Shown here: positions 16,193-26,099 of the stretch, in pieces
How the letters are laid out: every line of letters starts with the position of its first letter
Position numbering within the stretch: position 1 is the stretch's first letter
From: Curtobacterium sp. UNCCL20
GTDB taxonomy: Bacteria > Actinomycetota > Actinomycetes > Actinomycetales > Microbacteriaceae
Assembly (NCBI RefSeq): GCF_900101675.1
Contig: NZ_FNKG01000003.1
Location: 124,001 to 188,000, forward strand
Length of the DNA stretch: 64,000 nt
Reading direction: 5' to 3'
Notes under the pieces: model-generated
Database searches by the model: none
Told to the model about the DNA's origin: nothing
Seen by the model: the letters and a program-made list of their open reading frames with translations, nothing else
Program-made: the position numbers and the translations under genes

Positions 16193-19100
16193 CTAGCCGA
16201 GCGCGCGGTTGATGACGTCGGCGGCCTCTTGTGCGGAGCGCTTCGACGAGCCCGTCGCGGGTGCGGCACTCGCCGGACGTGCGGCCACCAACAGCGGGCG
16301 GCCGTCGAGGTGCGGCGACAGGTTCATGCACACGAACGGCCAGGCGCCCTGGTTCTCCGGCTCCTCCTGCGCCCAGACGACCTCGGCGTCCGGGTAGCTG
16401 CCCAGGACCTCGAGGATGCGCTCGAGCGGGAGCGGTGCGAGCTGCTCCAGCCGCACGAGGGCGACGTCACCGGCCCCGCGCTTCTCGGCCTCGGCACGCA
16501 GGTCGTGGTGGACCTTGCCGGAGTGCAGGACGACGCGGCGCACGGCCGACTCGTCGACCACGCGGTCGTCGTCGAGCACCTCCTCGAAGGTGCCGCTGGT
16601 GAACGCGTCCACCGCGCTCGTGGCCTGACGGAGGCGCAGCATGGCCTTGGGCGAGAACACCACGAGGGGCTTCTGCGGCTTTGCCCATGCCTGCCGACGG
16701 AGCAGGTGGAAGTACGACGCCGGGGTCGACGGCCGCGCGACCACCATGTTGTCCTCGGCGCAGAGCTGCAGGTACCGTTCGATGCGGGCGGACGAGTGGT
16801 CCGGCCCCTGGCCCTCGTAGCCGTGGGGGAGCAGGAGCACGAGGCCCGAACGCTGTCCCCACTTCTGCTCGGCCGACGAGATGAACTCGTCGATGACCGT
16901 CTGGGCGCCGTTCGCGAAGTCGCCGAACTGTGCCTCCCAGAGCACGAGCGCGTCGGGCCGTTCGACCGAGTACCCGTACTCGAACGCCATCGCCGCGTAC
17001 TCGCTGAGGAGCGAGTCGTAGATGTAGAAGCGCGCCTGGTCCTCGGTGAGGTTCGAGAGCGGCAGCCACTCCTGGCCGTTCACCCGGTCGTGGAACACCG
17101 CCTGACGCTGCACGAAGGTGCCACGGCGGGCGTCCTGCCCGGCGAGACGGACGGGCTTGCCCTCGACCAGCAGCGAACCGATCGCCATGAGCTCCGCCAT
17201 CGCCCAGTCGATGCCGCCGTTGCGCGTCATGTCGGTGCGCTTCGACAGCAGCTGCTGCAGCTTCGGGTGGATGGAGAACCCGGCGGGCGGGTTGCTGTGC
17301 GCGTCGCCGATCGCCTGGACGAGCTCCTGCGACACCGCGGTGTCGTGGACCTCGTGCTCGGAGTCGTCGCGCTGCGAGGCGGGACGTTCGAGCCCCTGCA
17401 CGGCACCGTCGTCGTCGACCGTGATCACCGGGATGGTGCCGGTCTGCGCCTCGTGCGTCTCGGCGAAGGCGCGCTCCAGACGGTCCTGGAAGTCGCGGTG
17501 CGCCTCGTCGTACTCCTCTTGCGTGATGTCACCGCGGCCGACGAGGGCCTCGGTGTACAGCGTGCGGACGGAGCGCTTCGCCTCGATGAGGTTGTACATC
17601 ATCGGCTGCGTCATCGAGGGGTCGTCGCCCTCGTTGTGCCCGCGGCGGCGGTAGCAGATGAGGTCGATGACGACGTCGCGGTGGAACTCCTGGCGGTACG
17701 CGAACGCCAGCTCGGCGACGCGGGCCACGGCCTCGGGGTCGTCACCGTTGACGTGGAAGATCGGGGCCTGGATCGTCTTCGCGACGTCGGTGGAGTACAC
17801 CGAGCTGCGGGCCGACTCCGGCGGGGTGGTGAACCCGACCTGGTTGTTGATGACGAGGTGCACGGTGCCGCCGGTGCGGTAGCCCCGCAGCTGCGACATC
17901 TGCAGGGTCTCGACCACCACGCCCTGCCCGGCCATCGCCGCGTCGCCGTGGACCAGCACGGGCAGCACCCCGAACGTGCCGGGCGCTTCTCTGTCCTGCT
18001 TGGCGCGGACGATGCCCTCGAGCACGCCGTCGACTGCCTCGAGGTGGGACGGGTTCGCGGCGATCGTCACCGGGATCGCGGTGCCGTCGGACGCGCGGAA
18101 CACGCCCTCCGTGCCGACGTGGTACTTCACGTCGCCCGAGCCCTGGCCGGAGACCGAGCCGGGGAGCGAGGACCCCTCGAACTCACGGAAGATCTGGCCG
18201 TAGGTCTTGCCGGCGATGTTCGTCAGCACGTTGAGGCGACCACGGTGGGCCATCCCGATGGCGACCTCGTCGAGGCCGGACGTGGCGGCGTGCTGGATCA
18301 GGGTGTCGAGGAACGCGATGGTGGACTCGCCACCCTCGAGCGAGAAGCGCTTCTGACCGACGTACTTCGTCTGCAGGAAGGTCTCGAACGCCTCGGCCTC
18401 GTTGAGCTTGCCGAGGACGCGGAGCTGCTCGTCCTTCGACGGCTTCGAGTAGGGGACCTCGATGTGGGCCTGCACCCAGCGCCGCTGCTCCGGGTCCTGG
18501 ATGTGCATGTACTCGATGCCGACCGTTCGGCAGTAGGCGTCGCGGAGGATCCCGAGGACGTCGCGGAGCGGCGCGTTCGTGGTGCCGGCGAGGCCACCCG
18601 TGACGAACTCCCGGTCGAGGTCCCAGAAGGTCAGCCCGTGGCTCTCGATCTCGAGGTCGGGGTGCGTGCGCTGCCGGTACTCGAGCGGGTCGATGTCCGC
18701 CATGAGGTGCCCGCGGACGCGGAAGCTGTTGATGAGCTCCTGCACGCGCGCCGTCTTGTTGACCCGGTGCGCGAGGTCGACGTTGATGTCGTTCGCCCAC
18801 TGGATCGGCTTGTACGGGATCCGGAGCGCCGCGAAGATGCCCTCGTAGAAGCCGTGCTCGCCGATGAGTCGCTCGTGCACCTTCTTGAGGTACTCGCCCG
18901 ACCCGGCGCCCTGGATGACGCGGTGGTCGTAGGTGCTCGTCAGCGTGATCGTCTTGCCGATGCCGAGCTCGACGAGGGTCTTCGACGCCGAGCCCTGGAA
19001 CTGCGCGGGGTACTCGAGGGCACCGGCGCCGATGATCGCGCCCTGCCCCTTCGTCAGGCGCGGGACCGAGTGGACCGTGCCGATGCCGCCCGGGTTCGTC

Positions 19101-19978
19101 AGGGAGATCGTCGTGCCCTGGAAGTCGGCCGGCGTGAGCTTGTTGTCACGGGCGCGCTTGACGAGGTCCTCGTAGGCGGAGAGGAACTGGCCGAACGTCA
19201 GGGTCTCGGCGCGCTTGATGCTCGGGACGAGCAGGGAGCGGGTGCCGTCCTTCTTCGGGACGTCGATCGCGATGCCGAGGCCGACGTGCGCGGGCTGCAC
19301 CACGAAGGGCTTGCCGTCGCGCTCCTCGTAGAAGACGTTCTGGCTCGGGAAGTCCTTGAGTGCCTGCACCATCGCCCACCCGATCAGGTGGGTGAAGGAG
19401 ATCTTGCCGCCGCGGGCACGGCGGAGGTGGTTGTTGATGACGATGCGGTTGTCGATCATCAGCTTCGCCGGGATCGTCCGCACGCTCGTCGCCGTCGGCA
19501 CGGTCAGCGAGGCGTCCATGTTCGACGCCAGGGTCTTCGCCATGCCGCGGAGCGGGGTGGCGACGTCCTCGTGGGTCTCCTCGTGGTCGTCGGCCTCGTC
19601 GTTCGCCTCGGCCGGGATCGGCTGCGGGGTCGGCTGGCGGGACGTCGTCTTCGCCTGGATCGGGCCGGACTTCGCTTCGCCGGGGGCGTCCCCGGTGGCG
19701 GGCTGCTGGGTCGAGGACTGCTGCGTGGGGGCGGTGCCCGAGGGCGCCGGGGCGGTCGCGGCAGCACCGGCCGAGGTGGGAGCGCCGGCGGAAGCGGGGG
19801 AGGCGGGAGCCGGAGCGTCACCGACCTGCGTGCGGTGGTAGCTCTCGAGGACCGGCCACCAGGACTTGTCGACCGACTCCTTGTCCGCGACGAACTGCTC
19901 GTAGAGCTCGTCGACGAGCCACTCGTTCGCCCCGAATTCGCCCGCGGTCTCGTCCGTTCCGGTCAGATGGCTCGACAC
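16193..19978 (-). CDS. kgd: Multifunctional 2-oxoglutarate metabolism enzyme (2-oxoglutarate decarboxylase / dehydrogenase E1-E2)
   Basis: The actinobacterial E2-E1 fusion (Kgd in mycobacteria, OdhA in corynebacteria) that oxidises 2-oxoglutarate in the TCA cycle with separate E2p and E3 partners. About 1261 aa. The N-terminus has NEWLVDELYEQFVADKESVD, typical of the family. A linker rich in Ala/Pro follows, then a succinyltransferase-like domain containing TYDHRVIQGAGSGEYL, then the ThDP-dependent dehydrogenase with MAHRGRLNVL and YRRRGHNEGDDPSMTQP. No lipoyl domain is present, as usual. GTG 19978 (VSSHLTG) was chosen from family starts; a TTG at 20053 would add 25 residues. TAGGCT near 20053-20058 on the minus strand is a possible −10 box. 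Confidence 0.95.
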   Translation of the reverse strand: MSSHLTGTDETAGEFGANEWLVDELYEQFVADKESVDKSWWPVLESYHRTQVGDAPAPASPASAGAPTSAGAAATAPAPSGTAPTQQSSTQQPATGDAPGEAKSGPIQAKTTSRQPTPQPIPAEANDEADDHEETHEDVATPLRGMAKTLASNMDASLTVPTATSVRTIPAKLMIDNRIVINNHLRRARGGKISFTHLIGWAMVQALKDFPSQNVFYEERDGKPFVVQPAHVGLGIAIDVPKKDGTRSLLVPSIKRAETLTFGQFLSAYEDLVKRARDNKLTPADFQGTTISLTNPGGIGTVHSVPRLTKGQGAIIGAGALEYPAQFQGSASKTLVELGIGKTITLTSTYDHRVIQGAGSGEYLKKVHERLIGEHGFYEGIFAALRIPYKPIQWANDINVDLAHRVNKTARVQELINSFRVRGHLMADIDPLEYRQRTHPDLEIESHGLTFWDLDREFVTGGLAGTTNAPLRDVLGILRDAYCRTVGIEYMHIQDPEQRRWVQAHIEVPYSKPSKDEQLRVLGKLNEAEAFETFLQTKYVGQKRFSLEGGESTIAFLDTLIQHAATSGLDEVAIGMAHRGRLNVLTNIAGKTYGQIFREFEGSSLPGSVSGQGSGDVKYHVGTEGVFRASDGTAIPVTIAANPSHLEAVDGVLEGIVRAKQDREAPGTFGVLPVLVHGDAAMAGQGVVVETLQMSQLRGYRTGGTVHLVINNQVGFTTPPESARSSVYSTDVAKTIQAPIFHVNGDDPEAVARVAELAFAYRQEFHRDVVIDLICYRRRGHNEGDDPSMTQPMMYNLIEAKRSVRTLYTEALVGRGDITQEEYDEAHRDFQDRLERAFAETHEAQTGTIPVITVDDDGAVQGLERPASQRDDSEHEVHDTAVSQELVQAIGDAHSNPPAGFSIHPKLQQLLSKRTDMTRNGGIDWAMAELMAIGSLLVEGKPVRLAGQDARRGTFVQRQAVFHDRVNGQEWLPLSNLTEDQARFYIYDSLLSEYAAMAFEYGYSVERPDALVLWEAQFGDFANGAQTVIDEFISSAEQKWGQRSGLVLLLPHGYEGQGPDHSSARIERYLQLCAEDNMVVARPSTPASYFHLLRRQAWAKPQKPLVVFSPKAMLRLRQATSAVDAFTSGTFEEVLDDDRVVDESAVRRVVLHSGKVHHDLRAEAEKRGAGDVALVRLEQLAPLPLERILEVLGSYPDAEVVWAQEEPENQGAWPFVCMNLSPHLDGRPLLVAARPASAAPATGSSKRSAQEAADVINRALG

Positions 19979-20191
19979 AGCCGATCGCCCACTCTCCGTC
20001 GATAGATGCTCGTGTGTGTCGTGCGCGGCAACCCTGCCCCGCACAGGTCCCAAGCCTAGCCGCTCGCAGATGACCGTTCGGTGTCAGGAACGACGCGAGT
20101 CGGGCCTCCCGTCCGGGTGTCGCGCGTGTCGTGCCGGAGGCGACCGGACCTCGCCAGACCGGCCACCCGGCCGAGCCGTACAGTGGGGCCC

Positions 20192-21631
20192 ATGAGGTTC
20201 TACGAGACGCGGCCGACACACGACCTGACCTACTCCGACGTCTTCCTCGTGCCCAGCCGATCCGCGGTCACGAGCCGCTTCGACGTGGACCTCCGGGCGA
20301 ACGACGGCTCCGGTGCGACGATCCCGATCGTCAGTGCCAACATGAACTCGGTGACCGGCCCCCGGCTCGCCGCCACCCTCGCCCGCCGCGGTGGGCTCGG
20401 CGTCCTGCCGCAGGACATGCACCTGCAGGACCTCGACGCCGCGATCCGCTGGGTGAAGGACCAGCCGGTCGACTTCGACACCGCGTACGACATGGCCGCC
20501 GACACGACCGTCGCCGAGGCCCTCGGGCACCTGCTGCCCGTCGCCGGCCGTGGCGTGGTCGTCCGCGACGGCGCGGGGGAGTACCTCGGGTGCGTCCCGG
20601 CCGGACGACTCGGCACCGCCGGCCCGGACGCCACGCTCGGCGACCTGCTGCACGGCGCCGCCACCGCCATCGACGCCGAGGACGCCGGCACGCCCCGGCA
20701 CGTGTACGACGTGCTGAGCGCCGCCGAGGTCGACTTCGCGCCGGTGATGCGGCACGGCAGGGTCGTCGGCACGGTCAGTCAGACCAGCGCGATCCGCTCC
20801 GACATCTACACGCCGGCCGTCGACGCCTCCGGACGGCTCCGCGTGGCCGCCGCGATCGGCATCAACGGCGACGTCGCGGCGAAGGCCCAGGCGCTGGCCG
20901 CCGCCGGCGTCGACGTGCTCGTGCTCGACACCGCGCACGGCCACCAGGAGGGCATGCTCCGCGCCCTCAGGACGGTCGCGAGCCTCGGGCTCGACATCCC
21001 GCTCGTCGCCGGCAACGTCGTCACCGCAGACGCCGTGGCGCACCTCGTCGACGCCGGCGCCTCGATCATCAAGGTGGGCGTCGGCCCCGGCGCGATGTGC
21101 ACCACCCGCATGATGACGGCCGTCGGGCGCCCGCAGTTCTCCGCCGTGCTCGAGACCGCCGCGGCAGCCCGCTCGCTCGGCGCCCACGTCTGGGCCGACG
21201 GCGGGGTGCGGTACCCGCGCGACGTCGCGCTCGCGCTGGCCGCGGGTGCGTCCGCCGTCATGATCGGCTCGTGGTTCGCCGGCACGCTCGAGGCGCCCGG
21301 GGTCCTCCGTCGCGACGCCGCGGGCAAGGCGTACAAGGAGAGCTGGGGCATGGCGTCCGCGAAGGCCGTCCGGGAGCGCTTCGAGCGCCTCGACCCCTAC
21401 GAGCGGGCGCGCAAGGCGCTCTTCGCCGAGGGGATCTCGTCGTCGACGATCTACCTCGACCCGGAGCGGCCCTCGGTGGAGGACCTGCTCGACATGATCA
21501 CGACCGGCGTGCGGAGCTCGGCGACCTACGCCGGGGCGTCCTCGCTGCCGGAGTTCTCCGAGCGGGCGCTCGTCGGCATCCAGTCGGCCGCCGGCTACGA
21601 GGAGGGCAAGCCCCTCCCGGTCAGCTGGTAG
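20192..21631 (+). CDS. guaB1: GuaB1-family IMP dehydrogenase-related protein (GMP reductase)
   Basis: 479 aa. Actinobacterial GuaB1 proteins have been shown to be GMP reductases that return GMP to IMP, rather than IMP dehydrogenases. The (beta-alpha)8 barrel is split by two CBS domains at about residues 95-215. The catalytic Cys loop is VGVGPGAMCTTRMMTAVG (about 300-315) and the glycine-rich phosphate site SAVMIGSWFAGTLEAPG follows. ATG 20192 has no Shine-Dalgarno but has TACAGT 7 nt upstream, so translation is probably leaderless. It is transcribed away from kgd. Confidence 0.92.
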   Translation: MRFYETRPTHDLTYSDVFLVPSRSAVTSRFDVDLRANDGSGATIPIVSANMNSVTGPRLAATLARRGGLGVLPQDMHLQDLDAAIRWVKDQPVDFDTAYDMAADTTVAEALGHLLPVAGRGVVVRDGAGEYLGCVPAGRLGTAGPDATLGDLLHGAATAIDAEDAGTPRHVYDVLSAAEVDFAPVMRHGRVVGTVSQTSAIRSDIYTPAVDASGRLRVAAAIGINGDVAAKAQALAAAGVDVLVLDTAHGHQEGMLRALRTVASLGLDIPLVAGNVVTADAVAHLVDAGASIIKVGVGPGAMCTTRMMTAVGRPQFSAVLETAAAARSLGAHVWADGGVRYPRDVALALAAGASAVMIGSWFAGTLEAPGVLRRDAAGKAYKESWGMASAKAVRERFERLDPYERARKALFAEGISSSTIYLDPERPSVEDLLDMITTGVRSSATYAGASSLPEFSERALVGIQSAAGYEEGKPLPVSW

Positions 21632-21665
21632 CTCGGGTCGGCGTGTGCGGGCCCGAGACTCGCGG

Positions 21666-21709
21666 TGAGCGACAGTCCTCGCGGCGCGCGCCGCGAGGAC
21701 TGTCGCTCA
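21666..21709. terminator. Perfect 44-bp palindrome at a convergent junction
   Basis: Two perfect 22-bp arms beginning TGAGCGACAGTCCTCGCGGC with no spacer. It is flanked on both sides by CCGAGACTCG. It lies 34 bp after the guaB1 stop and 31 bp after the stop of the convergent CNNM gene, so it can terminate both. No T-tract follows. Confidence 0.7.
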
Positions 21710-21740
21710 GGCCGAGACTCGGGGCAGGACGCGCCGCGCG

Positions 21741-22778
21741 TCAGCGGCGGCGCGTCGCGTCCTCGACCTCGCCGACGAGCTCCTCGAGGATGTCCTCGAG
21801 GAACAGCACGCCGATCGTCCGTCCGTCGGCGTCGAAGGCCCGCGCCACGTGGCGACCGGCGGCACGCATCGTCGCGAGGGCGTCCTCGAGGTCCATCTCC
21901 GTGTACAGCGAGATGAGCTGCCGGATGCGCTTCGGCGGCACCGGCTCGTCGTACTCGTCCGGTCGCAGGTCGATGACGTCCTTCACGTGCACGTAGCCCG
22001 TGGGGTCGCCGTCGTCGCCGACCAGCACGTACCGCGAGAACCCGCGCTGCGCCACGGCCCGCTCGACGTCGCCGGGGGTGGCGTCGTCCGGCAGGGTGAC
22101 GAGCTCGGCCATCGGCACGGCGACGTCGCGGACCTTCTTCTCGGTGAACTCGAACGCCATCGCGAGCTTGCCGTCGTCGGTGAGGGTGCCCTCGCGGCGG
22201 GACTGCTCCACGATGGTCTGGACCTCTTCGACGGTGTAGGCGCTGACGGCCTCGTCCTTGGGCTCGACCCGGAACAGCCGCAGCACCGCGTTCGCGATCT
22301 CGTTGAGACCGACGACCACCCAGTGCAGTCCGTGCCCGATGTACCAGAGCGTCGGGACGAGCAGCAGCGCGGCCCGGTCGGGCATCGAGAACGAGATGTT
22401 CTTCGGGACCATCTCGCCGAACACCACGTGCAGGAACGACACCAGCAGCAGCGTGAACACGAACGCGACGACACCGATGACCTCGGCGCTCCACCCGGTG
22501 AGGTGCAGCGGGACCTCGAGCAGGTGGTGGATCGCCGGCTCGGAGACGTTGAGGATGAGCAGCGAGCACACGGTGATGCCGAGCTGCGTGGTCGCGAGCA
22601 TGCGGGTGGCGTGCTCCATCGCCCACAGCGTCATCTGGGCGGCGCGGGAGCCCTCCTCTGCACGGGGCTCGATCTGGGAGCGGCGTGCGGAGATGACCGC
22701 GAACTCGGCCGCGACGAAGTAGGCGTTGCCGAGCAGCAGCACGACGAGCCAGAAGATGCCCCACCAGTCGGAGCTCAT
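21741..22778 (-). CDS. CNNM/hemolysin-type transporter-like protein, short form (DUF21 + CBS)
   Basis: A 345-aa membrane protein. The DUF21/CNNM transmembrane domain spans about residues 1-185 with the family motifs VAAEFAVISARRSQIE and FGEMVPKNIS. Two CBS domains follow, and the protein ends at FLEDILEELVGEVED. It lacks the C-terminal CorC_HlyC domain that its upstream neighbour has. Proteins of this class are linked to magnesium or cobalt efflux; the older name hemolysin is misleading. Its start overlaps the upstream gene's stop (ATGA), so the two are translated together and may form a heterodimer. Confidence 0.9.
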   Translation of the reverse strand: MSSDWWGIFWLVVLLLGNAYFVAAEFAVISARRSQIEPRAEEGSRAAQMTLWAMEHATRMLATTQLGITVCSLLILNVSEPAIHHLLEVPLHLTGWSAEVIGVVAFVFTLLLVSFLHVVFGEMVPKNISFSMPDRAALLLVPTLWYIGHGLHWVVVGLNEIANAVLRLFRVEPKDEAVSAYTVEEVQTIVEQSRREGTLTDDGKLAMAFEFTEKKVRDVAVPMAELVTLPDDATPGDVERAVAQRGFSRYVLVGDDGDPTGYVHVKDVIDLRPDEYDEPVPPKRIRQLISLYTEMDLEDALATMRAAGRHVARAFDADGRTIGVLFLEDILEELVGEVEDATRRR

Positions 22779-24154
22779 CGGGTGCCGCCCTTCGCCTGGG
22801 CCTTCGAGACCGGGATGATGATGCCCGTCGCGGGCGAGGACTCCGGGGTCGCCGGGACCGGCGTCGGGGTCCAGCGGATGCGGTCGATGCGGCGACCGTC
22901 GAGTCGTTCGACCCGGAACACGCCGTCGTCGAGCGCGACCTCGTCACCGACGACCGGCAGCCGACCGAGGGTCGACATCACGAACCCGCCGACGGTCTCG
23001 TACGGGCCGTCCTCGGGCACCGTCACGCCGGCGCGGTCCTCGAGCTCGTCGGGGCGGAGGAGCCCCGGGAACGTCAGCCAGTTGCGGGAACGGACGACGT
23101 CGATGCGTGCGCGGTCGTGCTCGTCGGAGACCTCGCCGACGAGTTCCTCGACCAGGTCCTCGAGTGTGACGACCCCGGCGGTGCCGCCGTACTCGTCGAC
23201 GACGATGACCATCTGGTAGCCGCGGCCGCGGACCTCGGCGAGCAGGGTGTCGCCGGGCATGGTCTCGGGCACGCGTTCGGCGTCCGTCATGAGCGCGCCG
23301 ACGGGGACCTCGGGACGCTTCTCGCGCGGGACGGCGACGGCCTGCTTGACGTGCACGATGCCGACGACGTCGTCCGCGTCCTCCTCGATCACGGGGAAGC
23401 GGCTGAACCCGGTGCGTCGGGCGAGGGCGATGACGTCCTCGGCCGACTCGGACACCCGGATCGTGGAGACACGGGGCCGCGGGGTCATCACGTCGCTGGC
23501 GCTCAGTTCGGAGAACGAGATCGTGCGCTGCAGGAGCGTTGCGGTGTCCTGTTCGAGGGAGCCCTCGGACGCGGACCGGCGGAGCAGCGAGCTGAGCTCC
23601 TCGGCACTGCGCGCACCCGACAGTTCCTCTTGCGGCTCGATGCCCATCGCGCGGAGCACGGCGTTCGCGGTGCCGTTCAGCACCGCGACCGCGGGCTTGA
23701 AGACGGTGGTGAACGCCACCTGCAGCGGCACCACCAGACGAGCGGTCTGCAGCGGGAGCGCGAGCGCGAAGTTCTTCGGGACGAGTTCGCCGAGGATCAT
23801 CGACAGCAGGGTGGCGATGACGAGCGCCACGATCGAGCCGACGGTCTCGACGATCGCCTCGGGCAGCCGCATCGCGAGGAACGGTGCCTCGAGCAGCGTC
23901 GCGATGGACGGCTCGAGCAGGTAGCCGGTCAGCAGGGTCGTCAGCGTGATGCCGAGCTGGGCGCTGGACAGGTGCGTCGAGGTGACCTTCAGCGCGCCGA
24001 TGACGGGCGCGAGACCGGGCTCACCGCGGTCGCGGCGGGCTTCGACGTCGGCGCGGTCGAGGTTGACCAGCGCGAACTCGGACGCGACGAAGACGCCGGT
24101 GCCGAGCGTCAGCAGGATGCCGCCGATCAGCATGACGATGTCGATCGGACTCAT
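22775..24154 (-). CDS. CNNM/HlyC-CorC-type transporter-like protein, full form
   Basis: A 459-aa paralogue of the downstream gene with the complete domain set: DUF21 membrane domain at about 1-190 (VASEFALVNLDRADVEARR, LGELVPKNFA), a CBS pair at about 215-335 (TLEDLVEELVGEVSDEHD closes it) and a C-terminal CorC_HlyC domain (ETVGGFVMSTLGRLP). It probably takes part in divalent-cation homeostasis at the membrane. ATG 24154 has GGAGGTGA at 4 nt, a strong ribosome site. It forms an operon with the shorter paralogue. Confidence 0.92.
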   Translation of the reverse strand: MSPIDIVMLIGGILLTLGTGVFVASEFALVNLDRADVEARRDRGEPGLAPVIGALKVTSTHLSSAQLGITLTTLLTGYLLEPSIATLLEAPFLAMRLPEAIVETVGSIVALVIATLLSMILGELVPKNFALALPLQTARLVVPLQVAFTTVFKPAVAVLNGTANAVLRAMGIEPQEELSGARSAEELSSLLRRSASEGSLEQDTATLLQRTISFSELSASDVMTPRPRVSTIRVSESAEDVIALARRTGFSRFPVIEEDADDVVGIVHVKQAVAVPREKRPEVPVGALMTDAERVPETMPGDTLLAEVRGRGYQMVIVVDEYGGTAGVVTLEDLVEELVGEVSDEHDRARIDVVRSRNWLTFPGLLRPDELEDRAGVTVPEDGPYETVGGFVMSTLGRLPVVGDEVALDDGVFRVERLDGRRIDRIRWTPTPVPATPESSPATGIIIPVSKAQAKGGTR

Positions 24155-24302
24155 GATTCACCTCCCGCAGGGCGCGAGGGGGTGCAGCTCACCGAGTGAG
24201 CGGCGGATGAGTGAGGCGAAGAGCTATTCGGGGGATCGTCCACAGTGCTGACCATCTTACGTCGCGGGACGCGACGAAGCCGAGAATCCGTACAGAAGGC
24301 GG

Positions 24303-24345
24303 GTCGCGCCTCCAGGCCGTCACCGTGACCGCCTGGAGGCGCGAC
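24303..24345. repeat. Inside-out copy of the 42-bp palindrome family
   Basis: Perfect 15-bp arms GTCGCGCCTCCAGGC and GCCTGGAGGCGCGAC around a 13-bp loop containing GTCACCGTGAC. The arm sequences are those of the 42-bp family but in swapped order, as would arise between two neighbouring copies. It begins 20 bp after the stop of the flavin oxidoreductase gene and may terminate it. Confidence 0.8.
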
Positions 24346-24364
24346 TCGCGCTGCGCAGACCGCC

Positions 24365-25444
24365 TTACGCCGTGACGCGGGCGCGGTGGTACTGCTGCGG
24401 CTCGTAGTCGACGGTGACGCCGAGCTCGACGGCGGCGCGGAGCGGGAAGCCCGGGTCGCGGAGGAACTCGCGGCCGACCATCACGACGTCGGCCTGGCCG
24501 GTCGCGACGATCTGCTCGGCCTGGAACGCCTCGGAGATCATGCCGACCGCGATCGTCCCGATGCCGGCGTCGCGCTTGATCGCGGCGGCGAAGGGCACCT
24601 GGTAGCCGGGGCCGACCGGGATCGGTGCGCTCGCCACGTTGCCGCCCGTGGAGACGTCTGCGAGGTCTGCACCGTGCTCCGCGGCCCAGCGTGCGACCTG
24701 CGTGGTCTCGTCGAGCGTGAGGCCGTCCTCGACCCAGTCGGTCGCCGAGAAGCGGACGACGACGGGGAAGCCCTCGCCGACCTCGGCGCGGACGGCGTCG
24801 ACCACCTCGAGGAGCGCACGAGCACGGTTCTCCAGCGAGCCGCCGTACGAGTCGGTGCGGTGGTTCGACAGCGGGGAGAGGAACTGGTGCAGCAGGTAGC
24901 CGTGTGCGGCGTGGATCTCGACGAGGTCGAACCCGGCCTCGACCGAACGGCGGGCGGCGGCGGCGAACGCCAGGGCCACCACGCGGATGTCCTCGGTCGC
25001 GAGCTCACGCGGCTCGGCGTACCCGTCGAAGGCCACCGGCGACGGGGCGACCGTGCCCCAGCCGCCCTGGTCCGCGGGGACCGAGCCGTGGTCCTCCCAC
25101 GGGCGGAACGTCGAGGCCTTGCGACCGGCGTGTGCGAGCTGCACCCCGGCGGCGGCACCCTGGGAGTGGATGAAGTCGACGATCGGGCGGAACGCGTCCC
25201 GCTGCTCGTCGTTCCAGAGGCCGAGGTCCTGCGGGCTGATGCGCCCCTCCGGCACGACGCCGGTCGCCTCGACCACGACCGCTCCCGCACCGCCCTTGGC
25301 GAAGCCACCGAGGTGCACGAGGTGCCACGGCGTCGGGACGCCGTCCTGGGCCTCGACCGAGTACTGGCACATCGGGGAGACCCAGATGCGGTTGCGGACC
25401 GTCAGGTCGCGGATGGTGATCGGTTCGAACAGGGCGTGCGTCAC
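24365..25444 (-). CDS. NADH:flavin oxidoreductase, Old Yellow Enzyme family (YqjM/NamA-like)
   Basis: A 359-aa FMN enzyme that reduces activated C=C bonds using NAD(P)H. Diagnostic features of the thermophilic-like (YqjM) class are present: SPMCQYS near residue 24 with Cys and Tyr that tune the flavin, HAGRKA, and the active-site pair HAAHGYLLHQF followed by NHRTDSYGGSLENR. It starts at GTG 25444 with GGAG at 7 nt, 9 bp after the HAD gene, so the two are one operon. The physiological substrate is unknown; detoxification of quinones or enals is usual. Confidence 0.93.
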   Translation of the reverse strand: MTHALFEPITIRDLTVRNRIWVSPMCQYSVEAQDGVPTPWHLVHLGGFAKGGAGAVVVEATGVVPEGRISPQDLGLWNDEQRDAFRPIVDFIHSQGAAAGVQLAHAGRKASTFRPWEDHGSVPADQGGWGTVAPSPVAFDGYAEPRELATEDIRVVALAFAAAARRSVEAGFDLVEIHAAHGYLLHQFLSPLSNHRTDSYGGSLENRARALLEVVDAVRAEVGEGFPVVVRFSATDWVEDGLTLDETTQVARWAAEHGADLADVSTGGNVASAPIPVGPGYQVPFAAAIKRDAGIGTIAVGMISEAFQAEQIVATGQADVVMVGREFLRDPGFPLRAAVELGVTVDYEPQQYHRARVTA

Positions 25445-25453
25445 GCGGGCTCC

Positions 25454-26092
25454 TCAGGGGACGGGCGTCGGTGCGGGCTGCGCGGCCAGTTCGGTGAGGA
25501 ACGAGCGCAGCGCCTCCGGCGACGTGTAGTGGTGGCCGAGCGCCCCGATCGCTTCCGCGCCGGCGGCGTTCTCGGCCCTGTTGTCGACGAACACCATCTG
25601 ACCCGGGTCGATTCCCAGACGCTCGCAGGCGGTGCGGTAGATGGATGCGTCGGGCTTCAGCACGTGCTCCTCGGCGCTGACCACGACGGTCTCGAACAGG
25701 GAGCCCATCGGGGAGCGGCGGTACGGGTCGCCGAAGTCGAAGCCCGCGTTCGACAGCAGCGCGAGCCGGGTGCCGGCGTCGTGCAGTTCCTCGACGATCG
25801 CGAGCGTCTCCGGCTCGACCTCGAACCAGCCGGTGAAGTCGACCGCCCAGAACCGGTGGATGTCCGCGATGCTCCAGGACCGGCCGGTGCGCTCGGCGAT
25901 CGCGCGCCAGTACGCCACCACCGAGAGGTCGCCGCGGTCCAGGTCGTGCCGGAGCTCCTGGTAGACGGGGAAGAGCTCGTCGGCCGGGACCCCGGTCAGA
26001 GCGACGAGAGTGTCGCGGGAGGCGTGCGGCGTCCGGCTGATCACCTCGCCGTAGTCGAAGACCACCACGCGACCAGGCAGGAACAGGCTCAT
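25454..26092 (-). CDS. HAD-superfamily hydrolase
   Basis: A 212-aa phosphatase-like protein of HAD subfamily IA. Motif I is FDYGEVI: the nucleophile Asp is present, but the second Asp of DxD is replaced by Gly, as in several epoxide-hydrolase- and YihX-like members. Motif II is LLSNAG, motif III is KPD (VLKPDASIY) and motif IV is FVDNRAENAAGA. ATG 26092 has TACGGT 6-7 nt upstream and no Shine-Dalgarno, so it is probably leaderless. The −10 box overlaps that of the divergent nnrD gene. Confidence 0.88.
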   Translation of the reverse strand: MSLFLPGRVVVFDYGEVISRTPHASRDTLVALTGVPADELFPVYQELRHDLDRGDLSVVAYWRAIAERTGRSWSIADIHRFWAVDFTGWFEVEPETLAIVEELHDAGTRLALLSNAGFDFGDPYRRSPMGSLFETVVVSAEEHVLKPDASIYRTACERLGIDPGQMVFVDNRAENAAGAEAIGALGHHYTSPEALRSFLTELAAQPAPTPVP

Positions 26093-26099
26093 GCGCTCC

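Noticed and set aside
15944..20005. Plus-strand reading frame of over 1300 codons opposite kgd
   Set aside because: Shadow frame; kgd matches a well-known enzyme along its whole length.
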